A stretch of 64,000 bases of DNA from Primulina eburnea (taxonomy: Eukaryota > Streptophyta > Magnoliopsida > Lamiales > Gesneriaceae), in contig NC_133105.1 in the NCBI RefSeq assembly GCF_022965805.1, positions 30,288,277 to 30,352,276 on the forward strand, read 5' to 3'. Position numbers and translations under genes: made by a program. The notes below the pieces were generated by a model. It was not told the DNA's origin and did no database searches. It saw only the letters and a list, made by a program, of their open reading frames with translations. Of the stretch, positions 1 through 12,120 are shown piece after piece. Position 1 is the stretch's first letter. Each line of letters starts with the position of its first letter.

Positions 1-1419
1 TCTGACTGTCTGTCAATCTGTAAAACAATCTCAGAGAGAGTTCATGATATACTCTATCACGAATACAATTTCAAGCAAAATCACAATCTGTAATAATCTA
101 CTTAAATTTTCTGTTCCATCTGAACCTTTCTTTGACATCGATCTATGTCATCTAGTTCTGTTTGTACGTAATCTGGTACAAACTGATAGAATAGATTGAG
201 TAATCTGTCAATCATAATCATATTATATCACAATCTGGAAAATATTGGGAAAATCTTATTAAGAAATTCATCGAAATATACTCCCCATGACGAATCAGAA
301 ATATACTAAGTATGTAATACATCTTCTGATTTCTATCTTTCTGTCTTTTCTGTTAGCAATTCAGACACCTCAGTACAATTTCTGCCAACATTTCAACACA
401 ATTCTGTTATAACTGACCTTATCTGTCTCTATCACAACTATCTGTTCGAATACAATACATTCTCAATCATCAGACTGAACACTGAATCCATGACTGTAAG
501 TTTCGGACAATATCTGTTCTTTCAGATTCGAACTATTTGATATACACAAATCAGTTAATAACATAAAGTAAAGATCAAAATACCTACCTGGTATTCGGCT
601 CTGACTATCGATATCACGCTTTGCTGTACCTCTCGGAAACAACTCTGATACAATTCAACTGTATATATTCTCAACGGTTCACAACCATCTGTATCATATA
701 CGAATTCAAAACAACAGTAATCTCAAATCAGAATGAAATATCAATATCCTATACAGATCTAGTGAGTTCAGTGAACTCATAAAACAAGGATTTCTGATAA
801 ACATCTTCATGTCATTCTGATCAACTGTTATATCTCATCTGCCAATAAAATATGCTCCTCAAAACAATATAGGATGTCTCAAATACTGATTTAGAGCAAT
901 AATAATACTCAATAGATATAAAGCAACAGTCGAATAAAATAATCTGCCCAATCAGAAAAAATACATTTCTGAAATTCCTGATATTTCTGAACTTTCTGGT
1001 CTTTCTGACATCAGTCTCGTTCTCAGTTACTGATCTCTGTCTCAACTGTATCAAAATCTATCTGTATACTAACTTCGGATATCGCATATTCTGAATACAA
1101 TCTGTTTCAAGCGGAATTTTTATCTGAATAATTTCTGTATACAATACTCACAATTCTCAGAATATTCAACAAAATCTTTAAATATTCAGTATAATTTCCA
1201 ACTACTCGAGTCAATCAACCAGACACTGCAAATATATCCATATATCATAGATATAACGAGTATAAATCTTCAGAATATCTCTAAACATACTGAGACATGC
1301 CAAAGAGAAACACTAAATCAGGTGTAACTCCTGGTCGATATTCTTCTACTGATCTTTCAATTCATTCTGTACCATTCTGTACATTCAATGTCATTATGTA
1401 CCTTCGATGCTATTCTGCC
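1..1419. other. AT-rich stretch of E1, no recognisable coding
   Basis: About 1.4 kb of AT-rich sequence with recurrent short words such as ATCTGT and CAATCTG. No RT motif could be recognised on the minus strand, although this is where RT should follow the protease remnant at 1420-1765. Short open frames here have no resemblance to retroelement proteins. It may be very decayed pol, or the non-coding interior of a non-autonomous derivative. Confidence 0.5.
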
Positions 1420-1765
1420 TTAAATTCTAAAACAACAATCAATATCTGATCGGAATTCCATTCTGAAATCTATCTTTCTGATATAAAGCAAATCTGAAAT
1501 CTTATCTGGGCTAATGTCTGCCAACTCGTATATCACTGGCAAATCTGCCAATGTTAGGCTCGATTTCAGTAAATCTACTGAATACATAAGGATACTATCT
1601 GTTCCTTTCTGTAATAATCGAGTCATAGACAATACAGATATCAAAGGAATTCTAAATCTAGAATCCTTGTCGTGGTATCTCCCCTGATCAGTCATCTCTG
1701 ATCTAACTCTTACCATTTCTGGAAAATTTCTACAGTATGTCTGTACTTGTTCAACATATACATAT
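1420..1765 (-). pseudogene. E1 protease C-terminus / linker remnant
   Basis: The minus-strand translation is collinear with E2 from the end of the aspartic protease (E2 has [14 protein letters not shown]; here MLNKYRHTVE is seen) through the linker (REMTD-like, RIPLIS, LLQKG, LADLPV) to the start of the pre-RT segment (the E2 counterpart is DIFPDE). Many substitutions occur and the similarity stops at about 1420, where E2 goes on into RT. The DTGA active site was not found in this copy. It is a decayed remnant, not a functional protease. Confidence 0.65.
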
Positions 1766-2060
1766 CAATAATGCGTTCAAATCAGAAAACACAAGTACAT
1801 CATAATCTATCTCTATTTCATTCTCATCTTACTGTAGTCTACAATCTATACTGAAATCTCTGATATTAACGTTTCCTCAACAAGCAAGGACATCAATACT
1901 ACAGTACATACAGACCCAACAGATACAACATATCTCCATGCAACTCAGTCAAAGATATTCTTAACAAATGCATTAGTATATATCAATACATATGCAATAG
2001 AATCGTAAAGAATAGTACCTGTTGTGAATTCTGGATCTGTTTCTCACTTAACACTGTTCC
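1766..2060. other. Degenerate gag-protease spacer of E1
   Basis: About 300 bp between the gag zinc-knuckle region and the protease remnant. In E2 this interval carries the proline/glutamine-rich end of gag and the DTGA protease core. Here it is AT-rich and no motif could be read, so the protease active-site region is probably lost. Confidence 0.45.
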
Positions 2061-2960
2061 CTAAGATCTTCGGGACCGTCTCTGGGGACAAACTTTAGCA
2101 AAATGCCCCAGCTGTTTACCGATATTGCATCTACCAAGCACTCCTTTGCATTGCTCTGAGGAATGTCTCCCTCCGCAAGTCCTACAATAGACATCGGTAT
2201 GGCTTGGACTGGAACCACTTGAGCTAGAGGAACCACTTCCCAACTTCTTGAATGGCTTCTTTTGAGCTTTCAGCAAATCTTGCTTTCCACTCGTGCTGCC
2301 ACGCTCAATTTGAAGAGGGGATTGTTGTGTCTGAGGTGGCTTCACACACAACCTTGTCAATTGTCTAATCAGACTTGCCTTCGCTCTCTTCGCTCTACTC
2401 AGGATGTCAGCAAAATGATAAGGTCGTCGCAAATTCATAAATGCAACTACCTCCGAATTCAGCCCTCTGATGAACTGATTCACTACAGCTTCATCATTTC
2501 CAGCTATCTGAGGAGCAAAACGCAGTAGAGTCGAGAATTTAGCAGCATATTGGTCAATATTCAGCTGCCCTTGGCTCAAATTCTCAAACTCTAATTTCTT
2601 GTCCTCTCGGTACGAGACTGGGAAAAATCTTCGATAAAATTCAGTTCTGAATATTTCCCACGAAATCACTGTACCTCTCTGTGCCCACATTCTTCTACTG
2701 GTAATCCACCAACTCCTGGCAGCTTCTCGTAACTGGTAAGGCACCATTTTAACCCTCTGTTCATCTGTACAGTCAAGTAAATCGAACAAGATTTCTATAT
2801 CATCAAACCAGTTCTGACAATCTTAAGATGTCTCCGTACCATTCAGAACCGGCGGCTGTAATAACTCAAATTCTTTCATCTTTTCTTCTAACTGAGTTTC
2901 TGATACATCTCTCTGTTCAGACGAAGTACTGCCCTTTTCTGAAATTCTTCGAGGCGGTAT
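2061..2960 (-). pseudogene. gag: E1 gag (capsid/nucleocapsid), decayed
   Basis: Gag forms the capsid and binds the element RNA. Translation from 2960 leftward starts with an ATA codon where E2 has ATG, followed by the PPRR-like N-terminus seen in E2. An in-frame TAA at 2823-2825 interrupts it. From 2789 a 242-residue open stretch carries the retrotransposon gag domain ([38 protein letters not shown]), then two knuckles. The first (CRTCGGRHSSEQC) is intact. In the second, CNIGKQLGHFAKVC, the second cysteine is replaced by glycine, which should abolish zinc binding. Start loss, a stop and a broken knuckle make it a pseudogene. Confidence 0.8.
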
Positions 2961-3274
2961 ATCTGAATATCAAACAGATTAGTACACCAACTATACAATC
3001 TGTCTCAGCCCTCCTCTGATCATATACCTCTGATTCAGACTCGGTTCTGATCCAGGCTTAGTAATTACATGCTGCAAACAACTTAGATAACAAGCAACAT
3101 GTAATAGGGAAAGCAATAAATCATGCTAGCACACACAATGTAGTCAATATTGAAATAAATCTCATGCTAGCAATCACATGCAAGGACAAACAATTCAATC
3201 TACCCCGCTCATTCTCTGCTATCTCAGTCTGAAGAATCTATCAACTCTTACTATCTCAATCTAAAGGATCTATC

Positions 3275-3286
3275 GCTCTGATACCA
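3275..3286 (-). other. E1 primer-binding site
   Basis: Minus strand reads TGGTATCAGAGC, the standard plant PBS complementary to the 3' end of initiator tRNA-Met. It lies 5 bp inside the 5' LTR and marks the start of minus-strand DNA synthesis. Confidence 0.9.
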
Positions 3287-4994
3287 CCTGTTGTGGGGAC
3301 CCGGACGCTAATCATCTTCTTAATCATCGTTGGGATTTAATTATCAGTTCTGATAAACAGGGTCTAAAAATTTTTCTTTTTAAAATACAAGTGCGGAAGG
3401 TAATGGCATCTAAATAATATACATATCTGTATAAAACTACAATTCAGTAGAAAAGTACAATACTGTACAACCTAAGTCTAAGGTTCAATTACTAAATTCA
3501 AGTAATAAACCAAGTCTGCTACAAGTCCGGAATCACCACGCTAACTCGTCTTCTCTCATCGTCATCTCGACCCTGATCCAGCCCCACCTGTTGTCATGAA
3601 CACATACAAAACAAGACAACAGCCGGATAACTCCGGTGAGAATAAATCCTAGTATAAGAAATGGTAAACATGCATATACACATAATAATTCATGAAACAT
3701 GCTGTCATGAAGAAATTAAAACAATAGTAATAGATTTCATGATCTATGAAATCTAATCTAACTAAACATGCATCTCAAATCAGATAAACATGCACATACA
3801 CAGTCTAAATCATAAAACATGCTATCATAATTGAAGGCAATAACAATGGGTTCCATAATCTATGAATCCCATTCATATAAGCATGCAGTTCTAGTCAAAT
3901 CATGTCTAGACTCGACTCAACTATAACTCTAGGGATCCCGGTGTGAATAAGACGTCACTGGCTGTCACCTACCCAACCGATCGTGGTAACCGTACGTCTT
4001 ATTCCTAGACTTCGGTTCGAGCTGTATCAACGGCTGGCAATAGGAGTAATACCTGCTCCTAAGTTGAGATACACCGAACGTCTAGAAGTCTGACAATAAC
4101 TGTCAAGACTTTCCTATCCTAAATGCAATGAATAACAATCTGTAAACAAAGCATAATCATATTCATAACTGAATAGCACTTACATGCTTGAATACAATTC
4201 TATAATCAAAGCATAATCAGGTAACAATATAAACAATAATCTAGTATGTGATTTTATTGGGAAACTCAAAATGATATCTCATTTGAGTTGTGGCTTCCCG
4301 AATATCACATGAATTATACCTTTGTCGTCCCGGTCTGACGATGACGAAGACCTGTATTCAAATCTGTCCATCTCGAATCTGAAATGACAATATCGAATAC
4401 GCTGTATCAGTGAATAACTCAATACACAATCTGTTCTGATCAATACCCAATTCAGTATACAATCTGATCAATATCTGAACAAGATACAATCTGAGTCTTA
4501 TCAATAATATCACAATCAAATCGAAATCATATCTGAATCTGATCAATCTAAATCAACTGATGTTTCGACGGCCTAACAATACAATCTAAATAACCCCGTC
4601 ACTCTGAACATCACAAATATAATACTGAAACTCATAATCGGTGTCAATATAACTCAAAATCTGGATACTAACAAAATTCTGATATAGACTCTCAGTTAAA
4701 TCAACTCCAAAAATCATAACAATTACAGAAACAATCTGTTCTTTAATCTGACTTCAATTCTATAATGTCTACGGTAGCAGAAACACCATATCTGAATCAT
4801 ATTCAATTCTAGCAACATCATATTTTCAAAACATCTCAAAACGTAACAAAACTTACGTCCAAATGAAGCCTGCGTTGCTAGGAACTCAATACCGTAATCG
4901 GATTCAAAAACAGACGGACAGATTGACAAAATCTTTAATCAAAATCAAGAGCTTCCCTCCGTTTCCCTCTGAATTCCCCAAGAAATCTTGCATG

Positions 4995-5014
4995 TATATA
5001 TATATATATATATA
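4995..5014 (-). promoter_or_regulatory. (TA)n tract, possible TATA region of E1 LTR
   Basis: A (TA)10 tract about 55 bp downstream (in element orientation) of the GC-rich cluster. Its position matches the TATA boxes of E2 and E3 LTRs. It may serve as the core promoter or be a microsatellite. Confidence 0.4.
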
Positions 5015-5068
5015 CACACGAACATGCAATAGGCCAAGTGGCTCGCCTTTCAAGCTACACGTTACTCG

Positions 5069-5240
5069 CTCGGGCGGACAAAAGTTTCCGCTCGGGCGGA
5101 AAACTCTCGGCCCTCACAAATTATTCAAGCGCGCTCGGGCGAACAAAAAGTTCCGCCCGGGCGAAGGACTCTCGGCTTTCTACCAACACTCAATGGCGCT
5201 CGGGCGGACAAACATTTTCGCCCGGGCGCTATACCTTCGG
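5069..5240 (-). promoter_or_regulatory. GC-rich repeat cluster in E1 LTR U3
   Basis: Repeated CGCTCGGGCGGA and CGCCCGGGCG words, the latter a perfect palindrome, spaced at roughly 70 bp. The surrounding LTR is AT-rich. The placement upstream of the TATA-like tract suggests a promoter-proximal element; function is inferred. Confidence 0.5.
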
Positions 5241-5363
5241 CCCAAATTGTATAATTTCATATACTTGCTCAAATCTTATCTCGAACTGGCCCGGCTATAA
5301 TTACATCAATTCATAATCAGTAAATCATATCAGATTACAATAATTAAATTCTCGGGCATTACA

Positions 5364-5867
5364 CGACAACAGCCGGATAACTCCGGTGAGAATAAATCCC
5401 AGTATAAAACATGGTAAGCATGTATATAAACAAACTAATTCATAAACCATGCGATCATGTATAAACACAATATATTTCATAATCTATGAAATTAATCAAA
5501 TAAGCATGCAACTCAAATCAGATAAACATGCATATAAACAATCTAAATCATAAAACATGCTAGCACAACTGAAAGCAATAACGATGGGTCCCATGATCTA
5601 GGAAGCCACATCCATATAATCATGCAGTCCTAATCAAATCATGTCTAGACTTGACTCAACTAAAACTCTAGGGATCCCGGGGTGAATAAGACGTCACTGG
5701 CTGTCACCTACCCTACCAATCGAGGTGCTGTACGTCTTATTCCTAGACTTCGGCCTGATCTGTATCCACATCTACAAAGGGGCGGTGATCTTCCCAGAGC
5801 TGAGATATCGCCGAACGTCTAGAGTCTGCCTGATCTCCAGACTGCCCTATCTTAATGCATGAATAAC
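5364..5867 (-). repeat. LTR-X, left fragment
   Basis: Starts abruptly in the middle of an LTR related to E1's own (ACAACAGCCGGATAACTCC, also at 3613 and 40144) and runs to the left TSD of E2. It continues after E2 at 13930. It is therefore the disrupted target into which both E1 and E2 inserted; the missing left portion should lie beyond E1, outside the window. Confidence 0.8.
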
Positions 5868-6559
5868 TGTGGGGACCCGGGCTCTAAATCTTTTTCTTGG
5901 GATTAAATGGATTGTTATTCTAAAATGTGGGTCAATTTTTCGCTTTTATATTTAAATCAAAATGTAACTAGACAAGCACAAGTCCTTTATTTAATTTACA
6001 ACATACAAACATAAAATCTATGTCCTGTTCCGTATGTCCTCAACTCACCAGTAATAAAATACAGTACATAACATAAGACAACTACTGGTCCGTCTGCTAG
6101 GCCCGAGATCTCCACGCTAACACGATCATCTCTGTCTCGACCCAAATCCTGCCCCACCTGTTGTTATGCACACATACAGACATAACAACAGCCGGAAAAC
6201 CGGTGAGAACACATCCCAGTATAAACATGTGAACATGCATATAAATACTATAAAACATGAAACATGCTGATATGAATGTCATTCATATAAAATCATGAAA
6301 TGCGAGCCTAATCATGTCTAGATGCGACTCGACTAAAACTCTAGGGATCCCGGTGTGAATAAGACGATCTATCACCTACCCTCCCAATCGGGGTGACGGT
6401 ACGTCTTATTCCTAGACTTCGGCCTGATCTGTATCCACGTCTACAATAGGGGGGTGATCTTCCCCTAAGCTGGGATAGAACCGAACGTCTAGAAGTCTGC
6501 CTGATCTCCAGACTGTCCTATCTTAATGCATGAATACAAAATCTGTAAACAAGCATAAT

Positions 6560-6733
6560 CATCTAATGCAATGTAACATGATCTGTAAACAAAGCATAAT
6601 AAGAATTGAATACAAGTTCTAATAAACATCTAATGCAATGTAACATGATCTGTAAACAAAGCATAATAAGAATTGAATACAAGTTCTAATAAACATCTAA
6701 TGCAATGTAACATGATCTGTAAACAAAGCATAA
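6560..6733. repeat. 67-bp tandem repeat in E2 3' LTR
   Basis: Unit begins CATCTAATGCAATGTAACAT and starts at 6560, 6627 and 6694; the third copy is partial (40 bp). The partner LTR has one full unit plus a 40-bp partial (13065-13171). The one-unit difference accounts for the LTR length difference together with a 1-bp indel (67 - 1 = 66). Confidence 0.95.
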
Positions 6734-6984
6734 CGAGATTTGCATATAAACAAATCTATAATAATACCTATATCAAGATATAAACAATAAAACTCGTATG
6801 TGATTTTAGTTGGGAAACTCAAATGTGATCTCATTTGAGTCGTGATTCCCCAAAACAAAGCATGTAGTATACCTTCCGTCGTAGAATTGCTGTTACAGTC
6901 GTGAAGATGAATCTGCAATAGGAATGATTCTTAACACTTCTAAGAAATGTTTCTAATGCTTTCAAATCTAACGAAACCTCGCCT

Positions 6985-6994
6985 CTATTTATAG
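6985..6994 (-). promoter_or_regulatory. TATA box of E2 3' LTR
   Basis: Minus strand CTATAAATAG, a strong plant TATA match, about 490 bp into the LTR in element orientation and directly downstream of the GC-rich dyad cluster. It probably marks the U3/R border. Confidence 0.7.
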
Positions 6995-7000
6995 ACAATG

Positions 7001-7260
7001 ATCGGAAGATCCGATCCACTTCGGACGCTCCGATCTGACACCCTTCGGACGCTCCGAACTTACTTCGTACGTTCCGAATCCTGCATGTCTTCCACGTCTC
7101 TAGCCAACTGTCTCGGATGATCCGAACTACGATCGGTCGATCCGAACTATTGCATGCCATCCATGTGTCCAGCCACCTGGCTCGGACGCTCCGAACTCCG
7201 AACGGACGGTGCGAACTCTGATCGTACGTTCCGATCTCGGTTCGGTCCTTCCGGTCTCAC
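7001..7260 (-). promoter_or_regulatory. GC-rich dyad cluster in E2 3' LTR U3
   Basis: Multiple copies and variants of TTCGGACGCTCCGAA, an inverted repeat with arms TTCGGA/TCCGAA around CGC, at spacings of roughly 20-40 bp, just upstream of the TATA box. Likely an upstream promoter module; the binding factor is unknown. Confidence 0.55.
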
Positions 7261-7486
7261 CGAAATATAAATACTCCAATATTCTCGATGCCGGTCAATC
7301 TAATTCTCAATAGATATCAACACTATCATATTCTCAATCATAATCCAATACAATACTTCTGTCTCAACAAGTCATAATCATACTGAAAATCATATATGAT
7401 ATCATTTCTTATTTCTTATGGTTATGTACAATCTTCACAACATATCTATGAATTCGTACATGTCAATCATTGCTCTGGGCATTACA

Positions 7487-7502
7487 TTTCTCCCCCTCTA
7501 AG
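7487..7502 (-). other. E2 polypurine tract
   Basis: Minus strand AGAGGGGGAGAAA directly before the LTR start TGTAATG. It is the primer site for plus-strand DNA synthesis. Confidence 0.85.
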
Positions 7503-7584
7503 ACAGAAGTTCGTCCTCGAACTGAAGTAATCATACAAATTATTTAAAACAGTTTGATAATCTAAAACTGAATACATACTTATA

Positions 7585-9792
7585 TCATATAAATAACTCG
7601 GGGTGTTTCTGCCTCATGTTTTCTTCCGTTTCCCACGTCGCTTCCTCAATGCCATGTCGACTCCACTGAACTTTCACAAGTGGAATGGTCTTCGTTCTGA
7701 GCTGTTTGTCCTTTCGATCAAGAATCTGTATCGGTCGTTCTATATAGCTCAAGGTTTGATCAAGTTCAGCTTCGTTCGGTTGAATAACATGAGAAACATC
7801 TGGCATATATCTGCGTAACATTGATACATGAAATACGTCATGTATTCCGGATAAAGAAGGAGGAAGAGCAAGTCGATAAGCTCGATCGCCAATCTTTTCA
7901 AGAATCTCGTAAGGACCAATGTATCGAGGAGAGAGTTTTCCGCGTTTGCCAAATCGAACAACGCCTCTAAATGGAGAAATCTTTAAAAACACTCTATCTC
8001 CCGCCTCAAATACTAACGGTCTACGTCTGATATTGGCGTACTTTGCTTGTCGATCTTGTGCTGTCTTCATTCGTTTCTGAATGATCTTTACCTTTTCAGT
8101 CATGTCACGAATCATATCTGGCCCAAGTTCTGGTACTTCTGAAACATCGTCCCAATATAGTGGAGATCTGCACTTCTTGCCATACAAAGCTTCAAACGGT
8201 GCCATCTCAATGCTCGTCTGATAGCTATTATTGTATGAGAATTCGCAAAGAGGTAGGGAATCTTGCCAACTAATGCCAAAATCTAGTACGACGGCTCTCA
8301 ACATATCCTCTAATGTCTGGATAGTCCGTTCTGACTGTCCGTCTGTCTGAGGATGGTAAGCAGTGCTAAGGTGTAAGGTCGTACCTAACGCCTGCTGTAA
8401 ACTGTGCCAGAAGTGTGAAGTGAATCGTGGATCACGATCTGATACGATAGACTTCGGCACTCCATGCAATCTGACTACCTCACGAATATAAATCTCCGCC
8501 ATCTGATCCTGTCTATACGTCATTCTATAAGGGATGAAACAAGCAGATTTGGTCAATCTGTCAATAATGACCCAAATCGCATCGCAACCTCTGGATGATC
8601 GAGGTAACTTCGTCACGAAATCCATGGAAATGTGGTCCCATTTCCATTCTGGAATGGATAAACTCTGAAGTAAACCCCCCGGCTTCTTCCTCTCGGCCTT
8701 CACCTGTTGGCAGTTCAAGCATTTAGACACAAATTCGGCAATGTCTGACTTCATTTGTTTCCACCAGAATTGGGTCTTCAAGTCATTGTACATCTTCCTG
8801 CCACCAGGATGAATGCTGAACCGACTACAATGTGCCTCTGTCAGAATCTGCTGCCTCAAATCTGCAACATCTGGCACAACTAGACGGTTATTCACGTACA
8901 ACACATGATCTCGTACCTGATATTCTGATACATGCCCTGATCTGACCATTTGGATTGATCTTTGCACATTCTGATCAGTTTTTTGTGCTTCCTTAATCCT
9001 CATAATCAAATTGGGCTCAACTTGGATCGTAAAGAGTCGTAGTGGCTTACTATCTGTATCAAATTCTAATCCAGACATACAGCAATTTTCAACTAACTTG
9101 TTAACACCTATCGTCGATAAGGACAATGAACATACCTTACGACTCAAGGCATCTGCTGCTGCATTTGACTTACCTGGATAATATTTGATTTCACAGTCAA
9201 AGTCTTTCAGAAGATCTAGCCATCTACGTTGCCTCATATTCAATTCTGATTGAGAAAATAGGTACTTTAAGCTCTTGTGATCGGAAAAGATCTCAAATTT
9301 CTCGCCATAGAGATAATGACGCCAAATCTTTAATGCAAACACGATAGCCGCCAATTCAAGATCATGAATGGGGTATCGAACTTCATGTGGCTTCAATTGT
9401 CTCGAGGCGTATGCGATCACATGACCTCGCTGCATAAGAACACATCCCAAACCTCTATGAGAAGCATCACAATATACAACAAAATCACCTGTACCTGAAG
9501 GTATCGTCAATACTGGAGCACTGGTCAGCCTTTTCTTCAATTCAACAAAGCTAGACTCACACTCCTCTGACCAAACAAATGGTGCATTCTTTTGTGTTAA
9601 TTGAGTTATTGGTTTTGCAATACTGGAGAAATCTTTTATAAATCTTCTGTAATATCCGGCTAAGCCCATGAAACTGCGTATTTCTGGTACAGAAGTTGGT
9701 CTCGACCAACTGATCACAGCTTCCACTTTACTTGGATCAACAGAAATACCATCTCCAGAAATGATATGTCCTAAGAAGACAACTCTATTCAA
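7585..9792 (-). CDS. pol: E2 pol part 2: RT end, RNase H, integrase, chromodomain
   Basis: 735 residues in frame with the upstream gag-protease-RT segment after one TGA. In order: the end of RT ([29 protein letters not shown]); RNase H at about residues 70-190 ([50 protein letters not shown]); integrase with a His/Cys zinc region (SIHPGG ... KCLNCQQVK) and catalytic D, D, E in [19 protein letters not shown] and [14 protein letters not shown]; a GPY/F module ([19 protein letters not shown]); and a tail [16 protein letters not shown] ... [11 protein letters not shown] typical of Tekay/Del chromodomains. The catalytic residues seen look intact. Without readthrough this segment has no start of its own; its first codon after the stop is TTG. 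Confidence 0.9.
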   Translation of the reverse strand: MNRVVFLGHIISGDGISVDPSKVEAVISWSRPTSVPEIRSFMGLAGYYRRFIKDFSSIAKPITQLTQKNAPFVWSEECESSFVELKKRLTSAPVLTIPSGTGDFVVYCDASHRGLGCVLMQRGHVIAYASRQLKPHEVRYPIHDLELAAIVFALKIWRHYLYGEKFEIFSDHKSLKYLFSQSELNMRQRRWLDLLKDFDCEIKYYPGKSNAAADALSRKVCSLSLSTIGVNKLVENCCMSGLEFDTDSKPLRLFTIQVEPNLIMRIKEAQKTDQNVQRSIQMVRSGHVSEYQVRDHVLYVNNRLVVPDVADLRQQILTEAHCSRFSIHPGGRKMYNDLKTQFWWKQMKSDIAEFVSKCLNCQQVKAERKKPGGLLQSLSIPEWKWDHISMDFVTKLPRSSRGCDAIWVIIDRLTKSACFIPYRMTYRQDQMAEIYIREVVRLHGVPKSIVSDRDPRFTSHFWHSLQQALGTTLHLSTAYHPQTDGQSERTIQTLEDMLRAVVLDFGISWQDSLPLCEFSYNNSYQTSIEMAPFEALYGKKCRSPLYWDDVSEVPELGPDMIRDMTEKVKIIQKRMKTAQDRQAKYANIRRRPLVFEAGDRVFLKISPFRGVVRFGKRGKLSPRYIGPYEILEKIGDRAYRLALPPSLSGIHDVFHVSMLRRYMPDVSHVIQPNEAELDQTLSYIERPIQILDRKDKQLRTKTIPLVKVQWSRHGIEEATWETEENMRQKHPELFI

Positions 9793-12120
9793 TCAAAACT
9801 CACATTTTGACAATTTAGCATACAGTCGCTCATTTCTCAACGTCTGCAACACAATTCTGAGATGCTCTGCATGCTCATTTCTGTTCTTCGAATACACCAA
9901 AATGTCATCAATGAAGACAATCACAAATTCATCTAGATATCTCTGAAACACTTGGTTCATCAAGCCCATAAATACCGCAGGAGCATTTGTTAAACCAAAA
10001 GGCATGACAATAAATTCGTAATGTCCATACCTGGTTCGAAACGCTGTCTTTGGTATGTCTATATCTCGAACTCTGAGCTGATGATAACCAGAACGTAAAT
10101 CAATCTTAGAATAGACCGAGGATCCCTGCAACTGATCAAATAGGTCATCGATCCTAGGCAAAGGATATTTATTCTTGATCGTTGCCTTGTTCAACTGCCG
10201 GTAATCGATACACAACCGCATCGACCCATCTTTCTTTCGCACGAACAGCACCGGAGCGCCCCAAGGAGATACACTAGGTCTGATATATCCCTTGGCTAGA
10301 AGATCTTCTAATTGTGCTTTCAATTCTTTGAGTTCGATGGGTGCCATCCTATATGGAGCTCTCGAAATAGGTACAGTACCTGGCGCAAGTTCAATGCTGA
10401 AATCTATCTCACGAACCGGAGGTAATCCTGGGATCTCATCTGGAAAAATATCTGGAAATTCCCGTACTACTGGCAGATCTGCCAATGCCGGGCTCGACTT
10501 CTGCATATCTACAGCATAAACAAAGAAACCATCCGCTCCTTTCTGTAATAGTCTGTTCATAGTAAGAGCCGAAATCAAGGGAATCCGAGATCTGGAACCC
10601 TTCCCGTAGAATTTCCACTCGTCTGTCATCTCGGGTCTGAATCTGACAATCTTGTGGAAACAATCCACGGTGGCTCTGTACTTCGTTAGCATGTCAATAC
10701 CGACTATACAATCAAAATCAGCTAGACCCAACACAATACAATCTAGGTCAATCTCATGCCCCTCAAACTGTAGAATGCAATGTTTAACCGTAGTTACAGA
10801 TATTAATCCACTTCCCAACGGAGAATTAATAGACACAACGTCTAACAAAGACTCAACAGGCAATGAATGCAATAATGCAAATCGTTCTGAGATGAATGTA
10901 TGCGATGCACCTGTATCTATCAAGATATAAGCAGGATAACCATAAAGGAGACAGTTACCTGCTATAACATCATCTGGTGCATCTTGTGCTTGCTCCTCTG
11001 TCAACGCAAACACTTGGGCCTGTTGCCTCGGAGGTTGAGTCACAGTCTGACTACCTCGGCCTCTGGGTGGAGTCGGTGCTGGTGGAGGCTGAAAAGAGTG
11101 AACCGACGATGCCTGCCGCTCAAACTGAGGTACTGAACCGGATGCTCTTCCACTCTGGCCTTGCTGTACACCTCTCTGTGGACAGACTTTGGCAAAATGC
11201 CCTGGTTGCCTGCAATAGTTGCATCTCCCTGTCACCCCTTGACACTGTTCAGTCGCATGCTTCCCTCCACAGGAACTGCAATAAACACCTGTATACCTGC
11301 TACTCTGATCAAAACCAGTCTGTCTTGATCCGCTGGAGCTCGACGAACTGCTCCCTGGTCTTTTAAACTGTTTCCCCTTCGCCTTCAGCTGTTCTTTGCG
11401 TCCACTACCACTACCACCACTTTCGAATCGAGGAGGAGGCACTTGGGATGGAGGTAGTGGCGGTCTCGGACTCGGTGCAACATACGGAGCACTCCGTTGT
11501 CTAAGCAATCCTGCTTCAGCTCCTTTGGCACGATTCAATGCATCCGAGAAGTTATCGGGTCTCCCAGTATTGACCAATGTAAAGATATCTGGATTCAGGC
11601 CATTTATAAACTGATCCGCCATGGCCTCGTCATTTCCTGAAACATGGGGTGCAAAACGAAGCAAAGAAGAGAATTTAGCAACGTACTCCTCAATGTTCAA
11701 TGGCCCTTGCCTCAGGTTTGCGAATTCAGCGCCTTTATCTTTACGGTAGGATACAGGGAAGAATCGCTGATAAAACTCGGTCTTGAATACCTTCCAAGCA
11801 ATTTCGGTACCCCGCTGCTCTAAAGCTCTCCTAATGTTCAACCACCAATTCTTTGCTATATCTTGCAATTGATGGCCAATTAGCTTGATCCTCTTCTCAT
11901 CACTGTACTCCAACGAGTCGAATAGCATCTCAATATCTTCAAGCCAACTTTCGCACTCGATGGCATTCTCGGTACCTTTTAAAGTGGGAGGTCGAAAGGA
12001 TTGGAATCGCTTCAGCAACGTCTCCATAGGGGTCGCCGTAACATCCATAGAATCTCCGGATGTACTCCCCTGCTCTGGCGCTGCTGGTCGTAGAGGTACG
12101 GCTGCTCTTCTAGGAGGCAT
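9793..12120 (-). CDS. gag-pol: E2 gag-protease-RT (ends at a premature stop)
   Basis: 775 residues from ATG at 12120 (MPPRRAAVP), about 250 bp inside the 5' LTR. Gag domain at about residues 50-185 ([34 protein letters not shown]); zinc knuckles near 285-315 ([27 protein letters not shown], both intact); aspartic protease near 400 ([13 protein letters not shown] ... [11 protein letters not shown]); RT from about 590 ([57 protein letters not shown]). It ends KCEF then TGA (9793-9795) and the next codons continue the same frame (LNRVVFLGH). Homologues at 23270 and 47399 have TGG there, so one G-to-A change split the polyprotein. It is otherwise intact. Confidence 0.92.
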   Translation of the reverse strand: MPPRRAAVPLRPAAPEQGSTSGDSMDVTATPMETLLKRFQSFRPPTLKGTENAIECESWLEDIEMLFDSLEYSDEKRIKLIGHQLQDIAKNWWLNIRRALEQRGTEIAWKVFKTEFYQRFFPVSYRKDKGAEFANLRQGPLNIEEYVAKFSSLLRFAPHVSGNDEAMADQFINGLNPDIFTLVNTGRPDNFSDALNRAKGAEAGLLRQRSAPYVAPSPRPPLPPSQVPPPRFESGGSGSGRKEQLKAKGKQFKRPGSSSSSSSGSRQTGFDQSSRYTGVYCSSCGGKHATEQCQGVTGRCNYCRQPGHFAKVCPQRGVQQGQSGRASGSVPQFERQASSVHSFQPPPAPTPPRGRGSQTVTQPPRQQAQVFALTEEQAQDAPDDVIAGNCLLYGYPAYILIDTGASHTFISERFALLHSLPVESLLDVVSINSPLGSGLISVTTVKHCILQFEGHEIDLDCIVLGLADFDCIVGIDMLTKYRATVDCFHKIVRFRPEMTDEWKFYGKGSRSRIPLISALTMNRLLQKGADGFFVYAVDMQKSSPALADLPVVREFPDIFPDEIPGLPPVREIDFSIELAPGTVPISRAPYRMAPIELKELKAQLEDLLAKGYIRPSVSPWGAPVLFVRKKDGSMRLCIDYRQLNKATIKNKYPLPRIDDLFDQLQGSSVYSKIDLRSGYHQLRVRDIDIPKTAFRTRYGHYEFIVMPFGLTNAPAVFMGLMNQVFQRYLDEFVIVFIDDILVYSKNRNEHAEHLRIVLQTLRNERLYAKLSKCEF

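Larger units (their letters stand above)
1..5363 (-). mobile_element. E1: partial Ty3/gypsy LTR retrotransposon
   Basis: The right part of a minus-strand element. The 5' LTR is at 3292-5363, then PBS, a decayed gag and a decayed protease remnant going left; the other end lies outside the window. The gag resembles that of E2, so it is a related gypsy element. No RT, RNase H or integrase could be recognised in positions 1-1419, where RT would be expected directly after the protease. It is inserted in an older relative of its own LTR: the base after its LTR (5364) continues in the middle of LTR-X. The right TSD would be 5364-5368 (CGACA); its partner is not visible. Confidence 0.85.
3292..5363 (-). 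repeat. E1 5' LTR (2072 bp)
   Basis: On the plus strand it runs from TGTGGGGACCCGGACG to CTCGGGCATTACA; read in element orientation it is TGTAATGCCC...CCCCACA. The PBS abuts its left end. It is related to LTR-X and to the solo LTR at 39820-41771. It contains a (TA)n tract at 4995-5014 and, just upstream in element orientation, a GC-rich repeat cluster at about 5069-5240. Confidence 0.9.
5868..7486 (-). repeat. E2 3' LTR (1619 bp)
   Basis: Plus strand TGTGGGGACCCGGGCTC to TCTGGGCATTACA. The polypurine tract follows directly at 7487. It has two full copies plus a partial copy of the 67-bp unit (6560-6733), a TATA box at 6985-6994 and a GC-rich dyad cluster at about 7001-7260. Confidence 0.95.

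Noticed and set aside
4863..5316. Plus-strand frames of 92-145 codons over the GC-rich cluster of the E1 LTR
   Set aside because: They are composition-driven readings of CGCTCGGGCGGA repeats with no domain; similar frames appear over every GC-rich cluster.
7585..9792. Separate RNase H-integrase gene with its own start
   Set aside because: The frame is continuous with gag-protease-RT across a single TGA at 9793; homologues have a Trp codon, and the first codon here is TTG.
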